Assembly (NCBI GenBank): GCA_036785705.1 | Contig: JAWUZG010000071.1 | Coordinates: 744,001 to 808,000 of the forward strand | Direction of reading: 5' to 3' | DNA: 64,000 nt | Source of the DNA: Acanthornis magna | Taxonomy: Eukaryota; Chordata; Aves; Passeriformes; Acanthizidae | In this document: piece after piece, positions 48,001 to 61,600 of the stretch | Layout of the letters: each line of letters opens with the position of its first letter | Position numbering within the stretch: position 1 is the stretch's first letter | The notes under the pieces: model-generated | Database searches by the model: none | What the model was told of the DNA's origin: nothing | Seen by the model: only the letters and a program-made list of their open reading frames with translations | Position numbers and translations under genes: made by a program

Positions 48001-51000
48001 GGCTATTTTACTGTAGGACAAAATTTACAAGTGAAGAAAGCAGTTATTTACCACATCTGATATGATTTTCTGAAGAAAGGGCACAGTATCATTACATGAT
48101 TTTCCAAACCATGATTCACATACCCTGAATGAATTCCTTATATGTACAGGAACAAATCTTGTGTTGCTGACCTCTAAGAAGGTACAATCTCTGGTGTTAG
48201 CTTTAGAAATCATACCCTGGAAACTTCTCCACAGGGCAGCCTCATGCAAAAATTCAGAACAGAACTATTTGATAGCCCTGGTATAACAGCTTAACTCCAA
48301 AGCACATGAATCTAGTGAATGGGGATGGTAAAAAATAAAAACAATGCTCTGAGCCAATTTCTTCTGGCTACTTGGGTCATATTCTTAACTCAGCTTTGTT
48401 TCTGGGTCAAGAGTGGGTTGCTTGAAGAGCACAGAGTGAGATGTTTGGAAAACACTGAGTAGGGCTCAATGAGATTTTATGGCAGAACTCCTGTGGTGCT
48501 ACTGAAAGTCCTGAACTTTGCTTCTCCTATTACATTCCAAGATCTTATTTCCAAATGTTAATAAACAGACTAGTACCCTGGGCAGCAGATGGTTAATCAA
48601 GAGAAAAGTGAAAGGGAAACATTCTCTACTTCTTAATTGTTTTCAGAGCTAACCCAGCTTGCAGTAGAAGAATTAAAGAAAGCATTTGACCAAGGTTTGT
48701 TCATGCCAGACACACCTTTTCTTGCCTTCTCACAGAATACAGAAATGTGTGTCTCCCTGAGGACATTCTGCAGAGTTTTGAGATGTAACGTTTTGACAGT
48801 GGAAAAGTACAAGTCTAAATATAGTACATTTTGTCAAACTTTGTTTAAAAGAATGTTCCAGTAGATATCTGTTCAAAAATGCACCTTGCTATTGGTTCCT
48901 ATGCAAAACCTTTTATTAATAGGGATTCTGCAAGCCAATAATACCAGCATGAGGCCAGATAAGTGACTGATTGTTTTGGCAAGTATTCAGGCCACAAAAT
49001 GGACCTTGGGTTCACAGTCATATTTATCATAGTCTGGAGTCCAGAAGGTTTTACTATTTTGTTTCTTCTTTTTTGTTTACTCACTGGTTCCTCTTCTCTG
49101 GCACATAAGAATCTGTGTCCTTAAAAGGCACAAAAAGTACAGTTAGCTACTTAATTTCCAGAGCATTTCTTTCCATGGTGGATTCTAACCCACAGCTCAC
49201 AAATCTCCATTTATACAGAAGGAAGAAAACCAAGCAGTGAGCAGGCAAAAAGAAGGAGACTGTAACAAGTCTTTGAGACATGGAAATTCAGTATCTGCAA
49301 ATCCACACAGCATTGAAATCACAGATATCAGAGACAGAGTGTTTTAAGTGGAAAAAATGGTAGTACTAGTAAAAAGACCACTTTGTCTAGCAGTCTGATG
49401 CTTCCATCATCAGAATTCCCTTGTTATACAAAAAAATTTATGATACCATGCGATTCATACTGTCAGGGGGTAGTGGAGGCACAGGCACAGCTACTGGGAG
49501 AGAGAAGAAGCATATTCATACAATTTTTACTGCGCTCCTTAAACCTTTTTCTTAGTGCAAGTGAAGGATTCACAGGAGGCACTTCGTCCTCTCCTCCATT
49601 TCTGTTTTTGATGGAACCCCTGATAAGGAGAAGGTGACCTCCAGGAAACAGCATGCAGGGGGGTAACAAGCAGGTCAGGATCTCCTCATGAATAACATCA
49701 CTTCTGTGGGAAGCCTAAAAAGTGTGATTCTTCGCACTTTACTGAAGCCTTGAGTCTGATCTTTCACTCCTCCTCTGTGGCCACATGCATGTAGTCTGCC
49801 TCATCTGAATACCTAGAAAATATTTCATTTTTCCCTTATCTGTTTTCTGATTTACTTCTAAAGCTACCTATTCCTTGCAGTAGGATTTTGCTCACATTGT
49901 ATAAACAGCTCTTCAGGCACTGTTGTGATACAGTACATGCCTACTGGAATGAGAATGAAAGAATGACAAGAAAACAAGAATTATGAAGGCACAAGAAAAA
50001 ATATCAGCAGTGGTGAGACAAACATGGCACAATTTTGCATCACCTCAAGTTAGAAGATGAGATTTTAGATTTCAAAAATGTTTTGAAGCAGAAATTATGT
50101 CTTCTGCACACTCATGACAACAATTCTTTTTACTACTTTTCTTTGCAGCAGTGAAACTGTGCTGGAAGATATGGCTCCAATTTCCATGTAGGAAATGTCA
50201 TGTGCTGGGGAGATACCCTCCTTCCACCTCTCACCAGCATTTATTTATAGTGGGTGAAAACCCAGCAGGACACAGAAACCAAGCTTATTTTTTCAGCTCT
50301 TTTTCCCCCTGCTCCCAACCCAAGAAATGCTTAGGTAGCCTCTGATCTGGCTCTTGGCACAAGGCTGTAATTTTCCTGCTGAGGAAGCACAAACATTTCA
50401 GTGTTCCCCATTCCTCTTTGGGAACTTCTGCGCTGGCACTGTGACAAACTCACTGACCTCCTTGGTGGGACTCACAGCCTCCACTGACATGGGTTATGAG
50501 AAACTGATGTCACACGTGGCAGCAACAATGGCACAACCTGAAAAGAAATTCCCAAATGCTCGTACGGAACTTAGCGCATAATGTAACTGAGCAAAGCTGC
50601 AAGTCATTCCATGGCTCAGGCTCTCTCAGTGTCAACTGTGGAGATTCATTTATGTTTAGTTAAGGCTCATCCTCAAGTTCCAATCTGCCTTTTGACATCA
50701 AACTTAAACTGCCTTTTCTTGGGGAGCTCTCTTCAACCTACAGGCAGTACAGCTCTGGAGGATGGGACAGGGTTGGAAAAGATTGCCTATATAAAAAAAC
50801 TCTTAGATAAATTTCTCCAGTATCCATAAACATATATGATAATTTCTGTGAAAGAAGAACTGGAGATTTGCAAAGGATTCTGTGTGTTCTAGGTATTTTC
50901 CTCTGCGTGATTTCCATATATGGGAATCTTCCCTTGGAGCCACAGTGGAGACAGAACTTGCTCAAAACTCAAAATGAGGAAGCCCTCAGGAAGAACTGTC

Positions 51001-51475
51001 CAGAATTTTGTATTTCCAAGGAGTTTATACATGCAGCTCCCCTTTTGTAACTGATCTTCTCAAGGATTTATTTTTAATGAACAAAATGTTCATTTATTTA
51101 TTGGATCAAAAGTTGCTCTCTTTAAAAATGCTGACCATGTATTACAGCCTTAAGAAGAGATGTCCTTTCATCCCCTCAGAAATTTATTGGCAGAGAAAAG
51201 CCTCCAGAATGCAAGACCTGGGGAAAACAGTGGCCAGTAACCATGCTGAGATGTGTTTAGAGAAGTCTTCTGTCAAATCAAGTCCCTCTGGGGCAGAGAT
51301 GCTGTCCCCACCCAGCTGGGAAGGTGGGGATCACTAGCACAGCTATGAGCTTCTTTTAGCTAGTAGCACAAACTCTTAAGTAATTTCTTAGAAATGCCTA
51401 GAACTCCAAGCTGCTGCATGGAGATTGTGAGTCCATGGCTTTAAGAAGGCCTGCACGAGCTGGATGTCCCAAAAT
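45091..51475. other. No gene or repeat recognised
   Basis: 6.4 kb of apparently unique AT-rich sequence. It includes a 16-base tandem repeat near 45990-46019 (AGTCAACAAACT twice). Several frames of 60-110 codons occur (for example 51008-51337 +), none with a family I recognise. A frame at 48637-48864 (+) follows a splice-acceptor-like TTTTCAG and starts ELTQLAVEELKKAFDQG; no protein family was recognised. Confidence 0.55.
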
Positions 51476-52350
51476 CATAGAATTACGGATCATAGTATGA
51501 TTTAGGCTGAAATAGACCTTTAACATCATCAAGTCCCACTGTTAACCCAGTACTGCCAAATCCACCACTAAGTCATGTCCCCAAGTGCCACATCCACATG
51601 TCTTTTAAATACCTCCATGGACAGTGACTTCAACACTTCCCTGGACAGCCTGGTCCAATGCTTGACAACCCTTTCAGTGAAGAAATTTTTTCTAATACCC
51701 AATTTAAACCTCCCACGGTGCAACTTGAGGCCATTTCCTCTTGTCCTGTCACTTGTTATTTGGAAGAAGACACCAACTCCACCCTCCTCTCAGGAGTTGT
51801 AGAGAGCAATAAGGTCTCCCCTGAGCCTCCTTTCCTCCAGGCTAAACAACCCCAGCTCCTTCAGCCACTCTGCTCCTCATAAGACTTGTGCTCCAGACTT
51901 TTTATCTCCCAGTTTGTATCCTCTCTGCTGTGTTGTATTTCCAGCAGACATCTGGTAAGTTGAAGTCCCCCTTGACCACAAGGGTAAGCAAATATGAGAT
52001 TTCTCCCAGCTTTTTACAGCATATTTTGTCAGGCTCTTTATCCTGGTTGGGAGGTCTGTAGCAGACTCCCATTATGATACCTGCCTCGTTGGCCTTCCCC
52101 CTGATTCTTATCCAGAAACACTCAACCCTATCCTTACCATCATTAAGCTCTAGACAGTCAAAACACATGGAGGGCTGCCCTACTGCCTCCCCTTCCTTGC
52201 CAATCCCTTCTGAGGAATTCATAGCTATCCATTGAAGCATTGCAGTTGTGTGACTTGTCCCACAATGTTTCCATGACGGCACAAATGAGGGCAAAACATG
52301 AAGGCTGTTTGTACATAAGCATTGTACACACACAAAAAACACCCAAACCA
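51476..52350 (-). mobile_element. CR1 LINE with endonuclease region, internally deleted
   Basis: Read on the minus strand, about 52350-52160 carries the CR1 endonuclease segment ETLWDKSHNCNASMDSYEF followed by LRRDWQGRG. After a frameshift near 52160 comes CLELNDGKDRVECFWIRIR then GVCYRPPNQDKEPDK and GDFNLPDVCWKYNTAERIQ. At about 51895 the DNA jumps straight to the C-terminal reverse-transcriptase block and 3' UTR, ending with TCATAGAATT-type sequence at 51476. The reverse-transcriptase core (around 2 kb by the usual CR1 layout) is missing. The copy is defective but unusual in retaining endonuclease sequence. Confidence 0.9.
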
Positions 52351-54396
52351 CCACATGTAAAACAGAAGTTATGTATTTGTTCTCCACTTGGTTTTAAGGT
52401 AGCAATCCCTTATCCAAGTGTAAGTGTATTCTAAAGACATAATGTTCTCATTTACTATGCTTCTGAAAGAGTGCTCTGTAATTTCCTTAGTAAAGGGTGC
52501 ACATAAATGTTCCTGCCAAACTTACAGGCAGGAGCTGAAGATCATCTCTGACTCAACTTGGATGCGCCAGTCTGAACCCTAAAAATTCTGGTTTCACTTT
52601 GTTCCTGTAGAAACTCTTGGTCTACCAGAGGCAGATCCTTCAGAAAAGACACTGCACTGAGAACTTCAGAATCTTCTAAGATGCATCACCTGACAATTAC
52701 CACCCTGCATAAAGAAACTGCAATCACAAGCTAAATCTGCTATGTTCTTCCAAAAATTTTGTCAGTAAGTAGAGATTTAAACTGTCAGAAGGGCTTTTGA
52801 CAAGAGTAGTGATTTCTCCCTGCTCTCCTTCAGTCACTTTTACCATGTAGAGAGAGATACTCTTCAGTGCAGTTTGAATTTGAACGTGACATTTTTATCC
52901 CATTAAATTTTTGCACTGCACCTATATGCCTACAGAGGGGGCATAAGAGAATGCAGTTGCTTTCTCTATGACTTTTTTTCCCCTTAAAATTGTGTTTATG
53001 GCATAGCAACAGAGGATAAAGGATATGCAAAACTATGCAAGGAAAGCACATTTGAAAATCGGAGCTATGGTTCCTATCAATTATGATCTTAAATAAAAGC
53101 AACAAGCAACCTTTTTAATAACTTTTCAATGCCTGAATTTAAGCCAGTGTTGAAGAAGACTTCATTCATCTTAAATTACATCTCCTTTTTATTACAGGTG
53201 AACTAAAGATATTTGAATTGTGTTCCTATTAAAAATGATGCAGTGCAACAGAACCTATACTCAAGCAGAAAGAGCAGCCTGACTGTGATGCTCATGTAAC
53301 TCTGTGCTGATGGCGACTTCTGAGTACTCTGGATAGAAGCTGTAAGTTTTGACTGAACACTTTTTGTGGGCAAAATACTAATCTAAAAGGAATGCCCATC
53401 AGGACAAAGTCAGTTTAAGCAAATCACGTTTTAAATTCACAAGGCAGCCAGACATTGGAGCCATTTGAAAATCCAAGCCAAAAGCTGCCAGCAGTGGAGG
53501 AACTGCATGAGAATCCCTTGGGACTAAGGTGAGCACTAGTTTGCTTTCAGACTCAACCCCAGATTTCCCTCATCAGACTTTTGCCAATATGCAGATTTTG
53601 TACATGATCTTGGTCTGTGTATTGCAAATCTACATTTCACCTTCACAGATGGTAGGTTTGGTCTTCTGGATGGAAGTATTACAACTTGTCTTGGAAATTT
53701 TAGATCTGGGCTTACTTTCAAAAGAATCTCAAGAGTATATTCCAGCAAATGCATCTATTTCATTAGCTAGCCAAGCCTACAATATTAAAACTCAATTCCA
53801 GTCTTCCTTCTGTGGCAGAATGTGGCACTGTTGACATTCTGATCAAATCCAAATGTCCTAGGGTTGTAAAATGCAATCCATAAGAACAGTGACTTGTAAT
53901 AATGAACTTGTATAGAGGTGAGGAATTCAAAGATAAAAATACAACTTTTCTGGTTATGTACTAAAATAAAACTACATTTTATGGGGAGATAATGTGTTTG
54001 CAGTTATTTGTGAAGTTTCCAGTAGCAATGCAACCCTTAATTCATATTTACAAGACTGACATCCTCATTCTTGCTAATTCCGTAGATTGTGAAAGCATTT
54101 CTTTAAAAAGGTATTTCAGTAAAACCTAAGATATATTTTAATCCTTTTGAGGTAAATTGAATAATTCTTCCATGAAAATGTACTACCTTCACATGGAGAG
54201 GAATGAGGAAAAGACAATTTTAGTTGAAACTCTATAACACTGGACCTGCCTGAACATATATAACGAAGTTATTTTTCTTGTTCTTACTGTTTTATTGAGG
54301 AAGAGAGTTTCAAGTTAACACTTCCATACAGTTAAGGTTTACATTTGATAATGCTGTCATTGCTAACAGTTCTTTCTAATAGCACCAAGCCCACAC
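52351..54396. other. No gene or repeat recognised
   Basis: 2 kb of AT-rich sequence. A 101-codon frame at 53529-53834 (+) has no recognised family. Confidence 0.55.
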
Positions 54397-54485
54397 TTTA
54401 ATCTGCTGCGAGATGGCCCTGGATGAAGGGGGTTGGACCTTTAAAGCCCCTCTAACCCATGCTATTCTATGGTTCTCTGGTTCTA
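54397..54485 (+). mobile_element. CR1 LINE, extreme 3' end
   Basis: Short CR1 terminus on the plus strand: GGCCCTGGATGAAGGGGGTT, GGACCTTTAAAGCCCCTCT, AACCCATGCTATTCTATGG and a TTCTCTGGTTCT tail. Confidence 0.85.
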
Positions 54486-54543
54486 AGACTAATCTGTCAT
54501 AGACTATCCTAGACTGGAAATGTCCAGTAAATATAATGTATAC

Positions 54544-54989
54544 AGACATCACAATAATTTTAAAGGAAATTTGCACCAGCTGTTCTAAGGCTGGTTCATC
54601 AAAGCCCCAGTCCATAGTAATCACACTGCTAGTCTGAAGTATGCCAGCTGAGAATGTCCCTAAAATGCCAGCCACCATCTGGGAACAGCTAAAGCACAGT
54701 AGCTACTGCTCTGATCCTTTCTGTTCCTCCAGTATTCTTCATGCAAAGAAGCCAAAGCAAAACAACATCAACAAAACTACCTCAGTGACATTATTTAACT
54801 TAGTAATATCTGTTCTTCGCATTTTGTCTAGCTTTGTAAACTGTCTTTTGCTAATTTGTTTGTCCCCAAGTCATCCCCACCTTTCCCATTCTGAACTCTT
54901 TCATGTCTACGTCTCCACCCACATGCCCAGACCCTGGGCATTCACACAATGAATATAGACATCACAATAATTTTAAAGGAAATTTGCAC
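54544..54989. repeat. Exact 33-bp direct repeat, copies 413 bp apart
   Basis: Copies at 54544-54576 and 54957-54989 are identical over 33 bases (starting AGACATCACAATAATTTTAA). Similarity fades immediately outside. The 380 bases between contain no recognised mobile element. Confidence 0.9.
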
Positions 54990-57944
54990 ATGCTGGAATG
55001 GAACTAAATAAAGAAACACATGAACTACATCAAAGTTGCTTAGAAAACAAAATAAACATTTCCTTGTGGCAAAGGAGGAAGATTTAAGAGAAATGTTTCT
55101 TCACGATGGGTGGATTTGGTGTACTCAAAAGTCCGCTTGGCTTGGGTGGACTCAAAAGTGCTAGAAGGAAGTCCTAATAGGTATAAGGGGATCACTAAGC
55201 CCTCAGACCAGGATCCTCTGCAGCACTCTACATTGGACACTCACTGGCTATTTGAGATAAAAAATTTGTATGGGAGGGCCTTAGGTCACCCACGAAGTAC
55301 CATAACCCACCCTGTGCTCCCTCAGGGCTCACAAACCTTCATGCATAGGAGGCTTCTTGGGAAGAAAATGAAATGGCCTAAATTTTTCACCCTGAGTCAG
55401 TTTTGGTTCAGGTGGTTTTTCACTGTATGCAGCACACACAAATAAAAGTTTCCTCAGTTAGCATTGGACTATCTCAAAAGCCAGAGTTTGAGCTGGGGCA
55501 GATGCTGTGCACTGGACATACACACTTGGCAAGGCTGGGGCCAGGGGCCCCTGACAGGTCCATCAGAGGGCTCCTCTTATTGCTTTTTGTCCACTCCCTT
55601 CAATCTTCATTTGGAGGCTGATGGAAAAATATAGACTATAGTTTCCTTTGGATGGCTCCATTGCTAGTCACAGGAGCAAATATTGCTGCCAGAAGCATGC
55701 AGTTTCTCTGGGGGAAAGGTGGGCGTTTTGTAGAGGACAAGAGGCTGATCTTGATATTGGTGATGAATCACATATAAAACATATAAAGTGGGCTTGAAAA
55801 CAAGAAAATGTTTCCTTTACTACAAGATTCAACAAGTGGGCTCAAGGTACTTGGAAAGAGATCTCTAAGAGGTCTCCAAAACACATGGCCTGAACAAGAG
55901 ACTGGTTGATTGAATAAGAGCTTTATAGGAACTTTGTGTTTTGTGATGTGTATTTCCAAAATTCATACTAAACTGTGGCACATTAACATATACAGATGTG
56001 GCTGGTCTCAGACAAAGCATCATCTAAAAAGGCAAGGTATATCCAGCAAAGTCAATTAAAAAATAAGTACCGGAAAAGAGGGAATAGTCTTGCTTTGCAA
56101 CTCTGCTATGCATTCCAGCAAACATCACATGCTTTGGGGTTTGAAAGTATTGATTGACAATAACATCAGATCTAATTTATCTAGCACACTTAAATGGACT
56201 TCTTTTGCAGGTATATACTCTATTTATTCATGTTTTGATATTCTTAATTTCATTCTTGTCATCTGGTTTTCATGCCTGATACATATAGGAAACAACAACA
56301 AGTTTGAAAAACTAAGAAACTTAGTCCATTACAAACATGTATTTCCTGTTTGCATCATCCGTGCAAAGGAACCTGTTGTCCCCAAATACAGGTGCCTGTG
56401 GAACTGAAACCATTAAAGTCAAACTATTCAAGGAAAGTAAATTTACATAAAAGACAATATTATTTGGTGGAGTTCATGTTTCAGAAAAGCTTCTACAGTC
56501 AGTGGAATTTTAATATCCCAGCACACCAGTCTGCAGTGAGCTCCAAGCATATGGGCCATGGGCTGAAGCCAAAGCTAAAGCTAAAGCAACGTCATGGTCT
56601 GCACTGTCACGATGCCATGAGTGAGGAAAGATGGCAAATTATGCACACAAAAAGAATGTGTTACATTCATTCCCTCTCTCCTTACAGCTGAGTAATTTCC
56701 ACAGGCATCCTGCAATAGCTCTGGTTGCTCTAGCCACAGGCAGTACACGTCCTGCCCACACCTTCCTACACCAGATATGTAAGTGAATCAAATACAAGTT
56801 CATTAATCAGTACCAATTCCTTCCCCACAGTTTTGACAAACTTCTGAGAACTACTAATCAGAAGATAGCTTTTCATTTTTACAGCAAGGTCAAAATTCCA
56901 CCTTTTTTTTAATCATACAACCTAAATAAATCCACCAGAACATTTTTACATGAGGTTGTGAATGCACGTACACAGATCTGCAGCCAGAATAACTGACTTC
57001 ACTTTGTATTATCCCCACTGAAGTCCGTGAGACATTTATCTAGCTGTACATTTCAAAGAAAAATAAAAAGCATTTTTCTGATATGAGAAATTTAAATTAC
57101 TGAGGTTTTTTTATTTTTAGGAATTAGAACTTTCATATCCATTTTTAAAATCACATCAAGGAATCTACATTTGGGAATTCATAAGCAATTTCACTTAACG
57201 GCAAAGTTAGTGTTCCTTTCCATGAGAATCAAAGTAAAAATAAATTTTCTTCTACATATACACAGAGTTATTGGTAAAGAATTAATTTTGTACCTTTGAA
57301 ATGCATCAAATGCTGAACCAGATGAAAAATAAAAAGAAAACAAGAATTGAGTTATCAGTATTAAACTGATGTCCTGTTTTTACAGCAATCAAAAAGCTCC
57401 ACAGTAACAAATCCATCACAGTGTTGCTTGATCTTTATTAACAGATCATTAAAATTGTTGTCAGCTGACTCTTTGGCAGGACAAACTGCAAACTGCTTTT
57501 GCAAGCCCATATTGAATGATTTCCCAATTTTTTAAGGACTAAGTATGTTCAGGCATATTTTGTAGAAAACTGTAGTTGACTGTAATATTTGAAAATAGCC
57601 ATAAAGCATAGTCTAACTTTTTAAAGTGACATATAACATTATCTTCCATCAGCCAAAAAGGCCGTTTTAAAGACAGCTACTACCTTGCAATTTTACAGAA
57701 ATTTGCAGCTCTCCTGCCCACTTACAGTGAATGATGACATGCAAATCTCTGAAGTTTTTCACACAGTTCTCTTAAGTTAAAAGAAATCAAATTATCTTTA
57801 AAAAAAAATAAAATCTTTGCATCCTACACTGTTAAACTACCACAAAATATTGTGTTCTGTTTCTTTCTTCCTTTGGAAACAAGAAGGTTGTCCCTCTGAG
57901 TCCAGCATGAAGTAGCGAATCTCTTATTTCTGTGTGCCATGAGC
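54990..57944. other. No gene or repeat recognised
   Basis: 3 kb. Open frames of 105-113 codons (55110-55445, 56090-56407 and 56350-56691, all +) overlap or abut each other in different frames and show no recognised domain. Confidence 0.5.
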
Positions 57945-58622
57945 CTTTTCAGTGCAGCAGTTTCCTTGTAACCACAGCTGCACTGTTCCAATGCCCAACC
58001 CTCTGAAGGGTGAAGTGCCTTTTTCTAATATCCAGCCTAAACCTCTGCTGACACAGCTCCGTGCCATTTCCATGAGTCCTGTCACTGGGCACGTGAGTGA
58101 AGTATTGGTACCTGCTCCTTCTCTTTCCTTCACAAGGAAGTTGTAGACTGTGACAGGGTCCTTCCTCAGTCTCCTCCAGGCTGAACAGACCAAGTGACCT
58201 CAGCCGCTCCTCACATGGCTTCTCCTCAAAGCCCTTCACCATCTTTGTTGCCCTCCCATGGATACTCTGTAATAGTTTATGTTGTGGCACCCAAAGTGGC
58301 ACTCAATATTCAAGGTGAGGCCACCCCAGAGCAGAGCAGAGCAGGACAATCCCCTCCCTTGCCCAGCTGGCGATGCTGTGCCTGATGCTCTCCAGGGCAC
58401 GACTGGCCCTCCAGGCTGCCAGGGCACTGCTGACTCATGTTTAACTTTCCATCATCCAGGACCCCCAGGCCCCTTTCTGTGGCACTGCTCTCCAGCCTCT
58501 CATTCCCCAGTCTGTCCATACATCCAGAGTTGCCCCATCCCAGAAGCGGAATCGGCACTTTCCCATGTTGAACCTCATGTGGTTGATGATTGCCCAGGCC
58601 TCTGATTTATCAAGGTCTCTCT
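57945..58622 (-). mobile_element. CR1 LINE, reverse-transcriptase C-terminal part and 3' UTR start
   Basis: Minus-strand reading from 58622: CAATCATCAACCACATGAGG, GTTCAACATGGGAAAGTGCC, GGGGGTCCTGGATGATGGAA, AACATGAGTCAGCAGTGCCC, then a frame with MPLWVPQHKLLQSIHGRATK and MVKGFEEKPCEERLRSLGL, matching the end of CR1 ORF2. It breaks off at about 57945 before the normal 3' tail. It is relatively well preserved but interrupted by frameshifts and stops. Confidence 0.9.
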
Positions 58623-58625
58623 ATA

Positions 58626-61600
58626 AAGAATCTAATTGAATCCTTAAGTGTTCATCCCTTTTTTGATCAGAGCCTATCTTACCTGAAGACACCTCATATG
58701 AGGATCCACATCTTTTTTCTGTTAAGTTGCTTTGCTTTCATGTACCTGCTTATTTCTGGAGTGAAAAATATGGTAACTTCTTCTGATAATTATTTCTCTG
58801 TGCCTTTCACAAAACACTATTTTTCAGTTTTCTTTCTGCATGGGTTTTGAAGATAAGAGTTAAAAATTTAAATACATACACATAAACAAATGTCTTTCCA
58901 ATACATTCCAAATTACTAATGTGGAGCGACATGATTCTCCTAAAATAACAATGTCTCTGCTGAAGTACAGCAAAGCAGTACACTAAAAATCACCAGACAA
59001 GTCAGGAAGCAGCATCAGAAATAACCTGGCAGGACATAAGAGAAAGAAGCATGCTATGAGGGGGCAGAGTTCAAACCCTGGAAATGTGAAAGGAAAATCA
59101 TACTCTTATTCAGCATTCACGTGCCTTCAGGGTTTAAGCACAGTGCATGTCAGTACTACTGCTGTTGCTACAACAATTTAGGACAAGCGGGAAATCAAAA
59201 CAGCCTTATCTAAATTAGGCAAACATCAATTATTAACAAATACAAAATTATAATGGAAAAACCCATTGTAAAAATAGCTGGTGTCATCTACATGGGAAGA
59301 AATCTGCCTCTATTGGTGTCTCATAACAGGGAACAGTGGATGGCAACCAGCACCCCATAAGCAGAATCCCTGCTGGTGTTCCCCTGCTCCGAGTGCCTCA
59401 TGCCTCAGGACAGCCACAACACTGACACTATCAGCTGGTATTTCAGGCTGTACCTGTGAGGAAGCAAAAGGCTCAAATGGGGAATGCTCACAGCAGGAAG
59501 CAGTGACTGAGTGGAGAGGTTGCCTGCGTGCAGAGCCACCAGCAAGTCTGTGAGCATCCCCACCCACATCTCCTGGAGCTGCCCCAGCACGAGGTCACCA
59601 AAGGGAGACAGCAGAGATTGAAAATATGGGCATTTCAATACACACGAGGTGAGGAATGTGTCAAGAGATCTATGGCTGGAGCTGCTGAAGAAAAGGAATC
59701 ACCCCAATAACTAGAGGCAACAGTGAGGCAGAAGTCTTGTAAAGATATTGAAGTAGTCTTTTGTGATATGTCTACATTATCTCAGAAATTGAGAAGATAC
59801 ATATGCTGCCTGCTGGAACTCTGCCTGATTGCCAGCTATATCTACAGATGATTTCCTGTAGAATATCTACCCTCTGGAGTCTGAGGAGGTAGACGAGATC
59901 AGTACTACACAATAACTTGCTTAGTATTACTAAAACTTACAACTTATTATAAACCAATTTCATTTACCCTGAAAATCAGTCTTGCATTGTGCAGGAAGAA
60001 AAATAGTTTTATTTTGTTGTTGCAGCCAATGAAAATACTGGAATCTGCATTAAGCCAGCCCTCCACCAGTACTAACGCATCAGAAAAACAAAGTTCCATA
60101 ATTAAAAAGAACTAATTTCCCCTGATTTCTATCTTTTTTACATAAAAGACCTGATTCATGGAAAATAATCAACAGAAGCATTTTCTAGGCAAGAAGCTGC
60201 TCCCAGGAAGGCACCATTGGGAGGCAGCAGGGGCAGCCCTACAGCAGGTATTGAGCTCCCTTGCTGCTGATTTCCATGTGTTTCAGGAGAACAGGTTTGA
60301 CTTGAAGTACAAAGTGAAAGTCAGACTCCTCTCACCTTTCATCTGAGCATTGACCTCAGGGGGAAAATCTCTGCATTCTCCCTGCACTGACAGCACATCA
60401 GGTCTTGCAGCACAAAATATGAAGGAAAACTTTTTGTGCATTCATGTAAATGGATTGTCACAGGTATGAACTTTATGCTTGTTGTATTAAAATTTCAGGG
60501 CAATCAGCATCTGAGTAAAATGAACACACTGAAAACTCAGTTGCTTAATTGAAATAAATTTCTCTCAAACAATCAGACTTATTCCTGGATGCAAATCAGG
60601 AATAATAAAAAAATAAGATCTATAGCAAGTAAACACTTCAAATCCAAATACTGGTATAGTTCATGAAATCTAAGATAGAGATCTTTTTTCCATATGAAAT
60701 ATGTTATTTCTCTTTGACCACCTAAGGGTAAGTCACACTCACTGTAAGCAAACACAGACACATGAATTGAACAAGTAAACAAGACCCAGTCCTTCTTTTT
60801 CTTTCTCCTGCAAACTGCGTGTTCATTTCTCCTTGCAGAAATACATTATTCCAGCATCACTGCAAATAAAGTGTGTTAATTCCAAGCACTGACATGGTCA
60901 TATAAAGCCCTTTCTGCACCTTAGCAAAAGGTCTCAGGTCAGCAGAGTCTCAGCTTCTGCAGCAGGAACATTCAGACCGCTGAAGACATAGCAGTTCAGG
61001 AGACCTCCTGAGGTTACAGCCACCCAGGGCTCAGTGTCAAGAGCCTCCAGAGTGTCAGGCACTGCCCCTCCATCCCAGACTGGCCTGGCACACATGGCTG
61101 CATCGATGTGCAAAGATACACTTTGGATCTAGCACACGCTTTTGGCCAAACTGTTTGCGAGACGCATCGTGCAAGAAACAGATTCAGTAAGAAGGGCTCT
61201 CTGTCCCAAATTGGTTGTATATGGGTGCAAAATATTTCAATTAGTAGTTATTAAGAAATGCTTCATTAAAGAGGGAGAGGAAAAGAGGAAGAACAAAGCA
61301 GGCTTATCTCCTGAATCATGAAAGGAACAAATCCACAAATGCTGACAAATTTCTTCTAATTAGTCTTTAGTAAACATCTGCTGCCTCATAAAAAAAAAAA
61401 AAACAAGAAAAAAAAATGGCAAAAGAACCCAACAAAAAGCCCCCCAAAATATACATTCTGTTTAGTAATAAGTCTGTGTTATCTGCCATAGACTTTCATG
61501 TGGGGAGAAAACTGTTCTCTTCAGATGTTACCAAGGTTATTTATCTAGACATTTATCATTACTTCTTTGAAGTTCACGTGAAATAGATCCTAGAAGGTCC

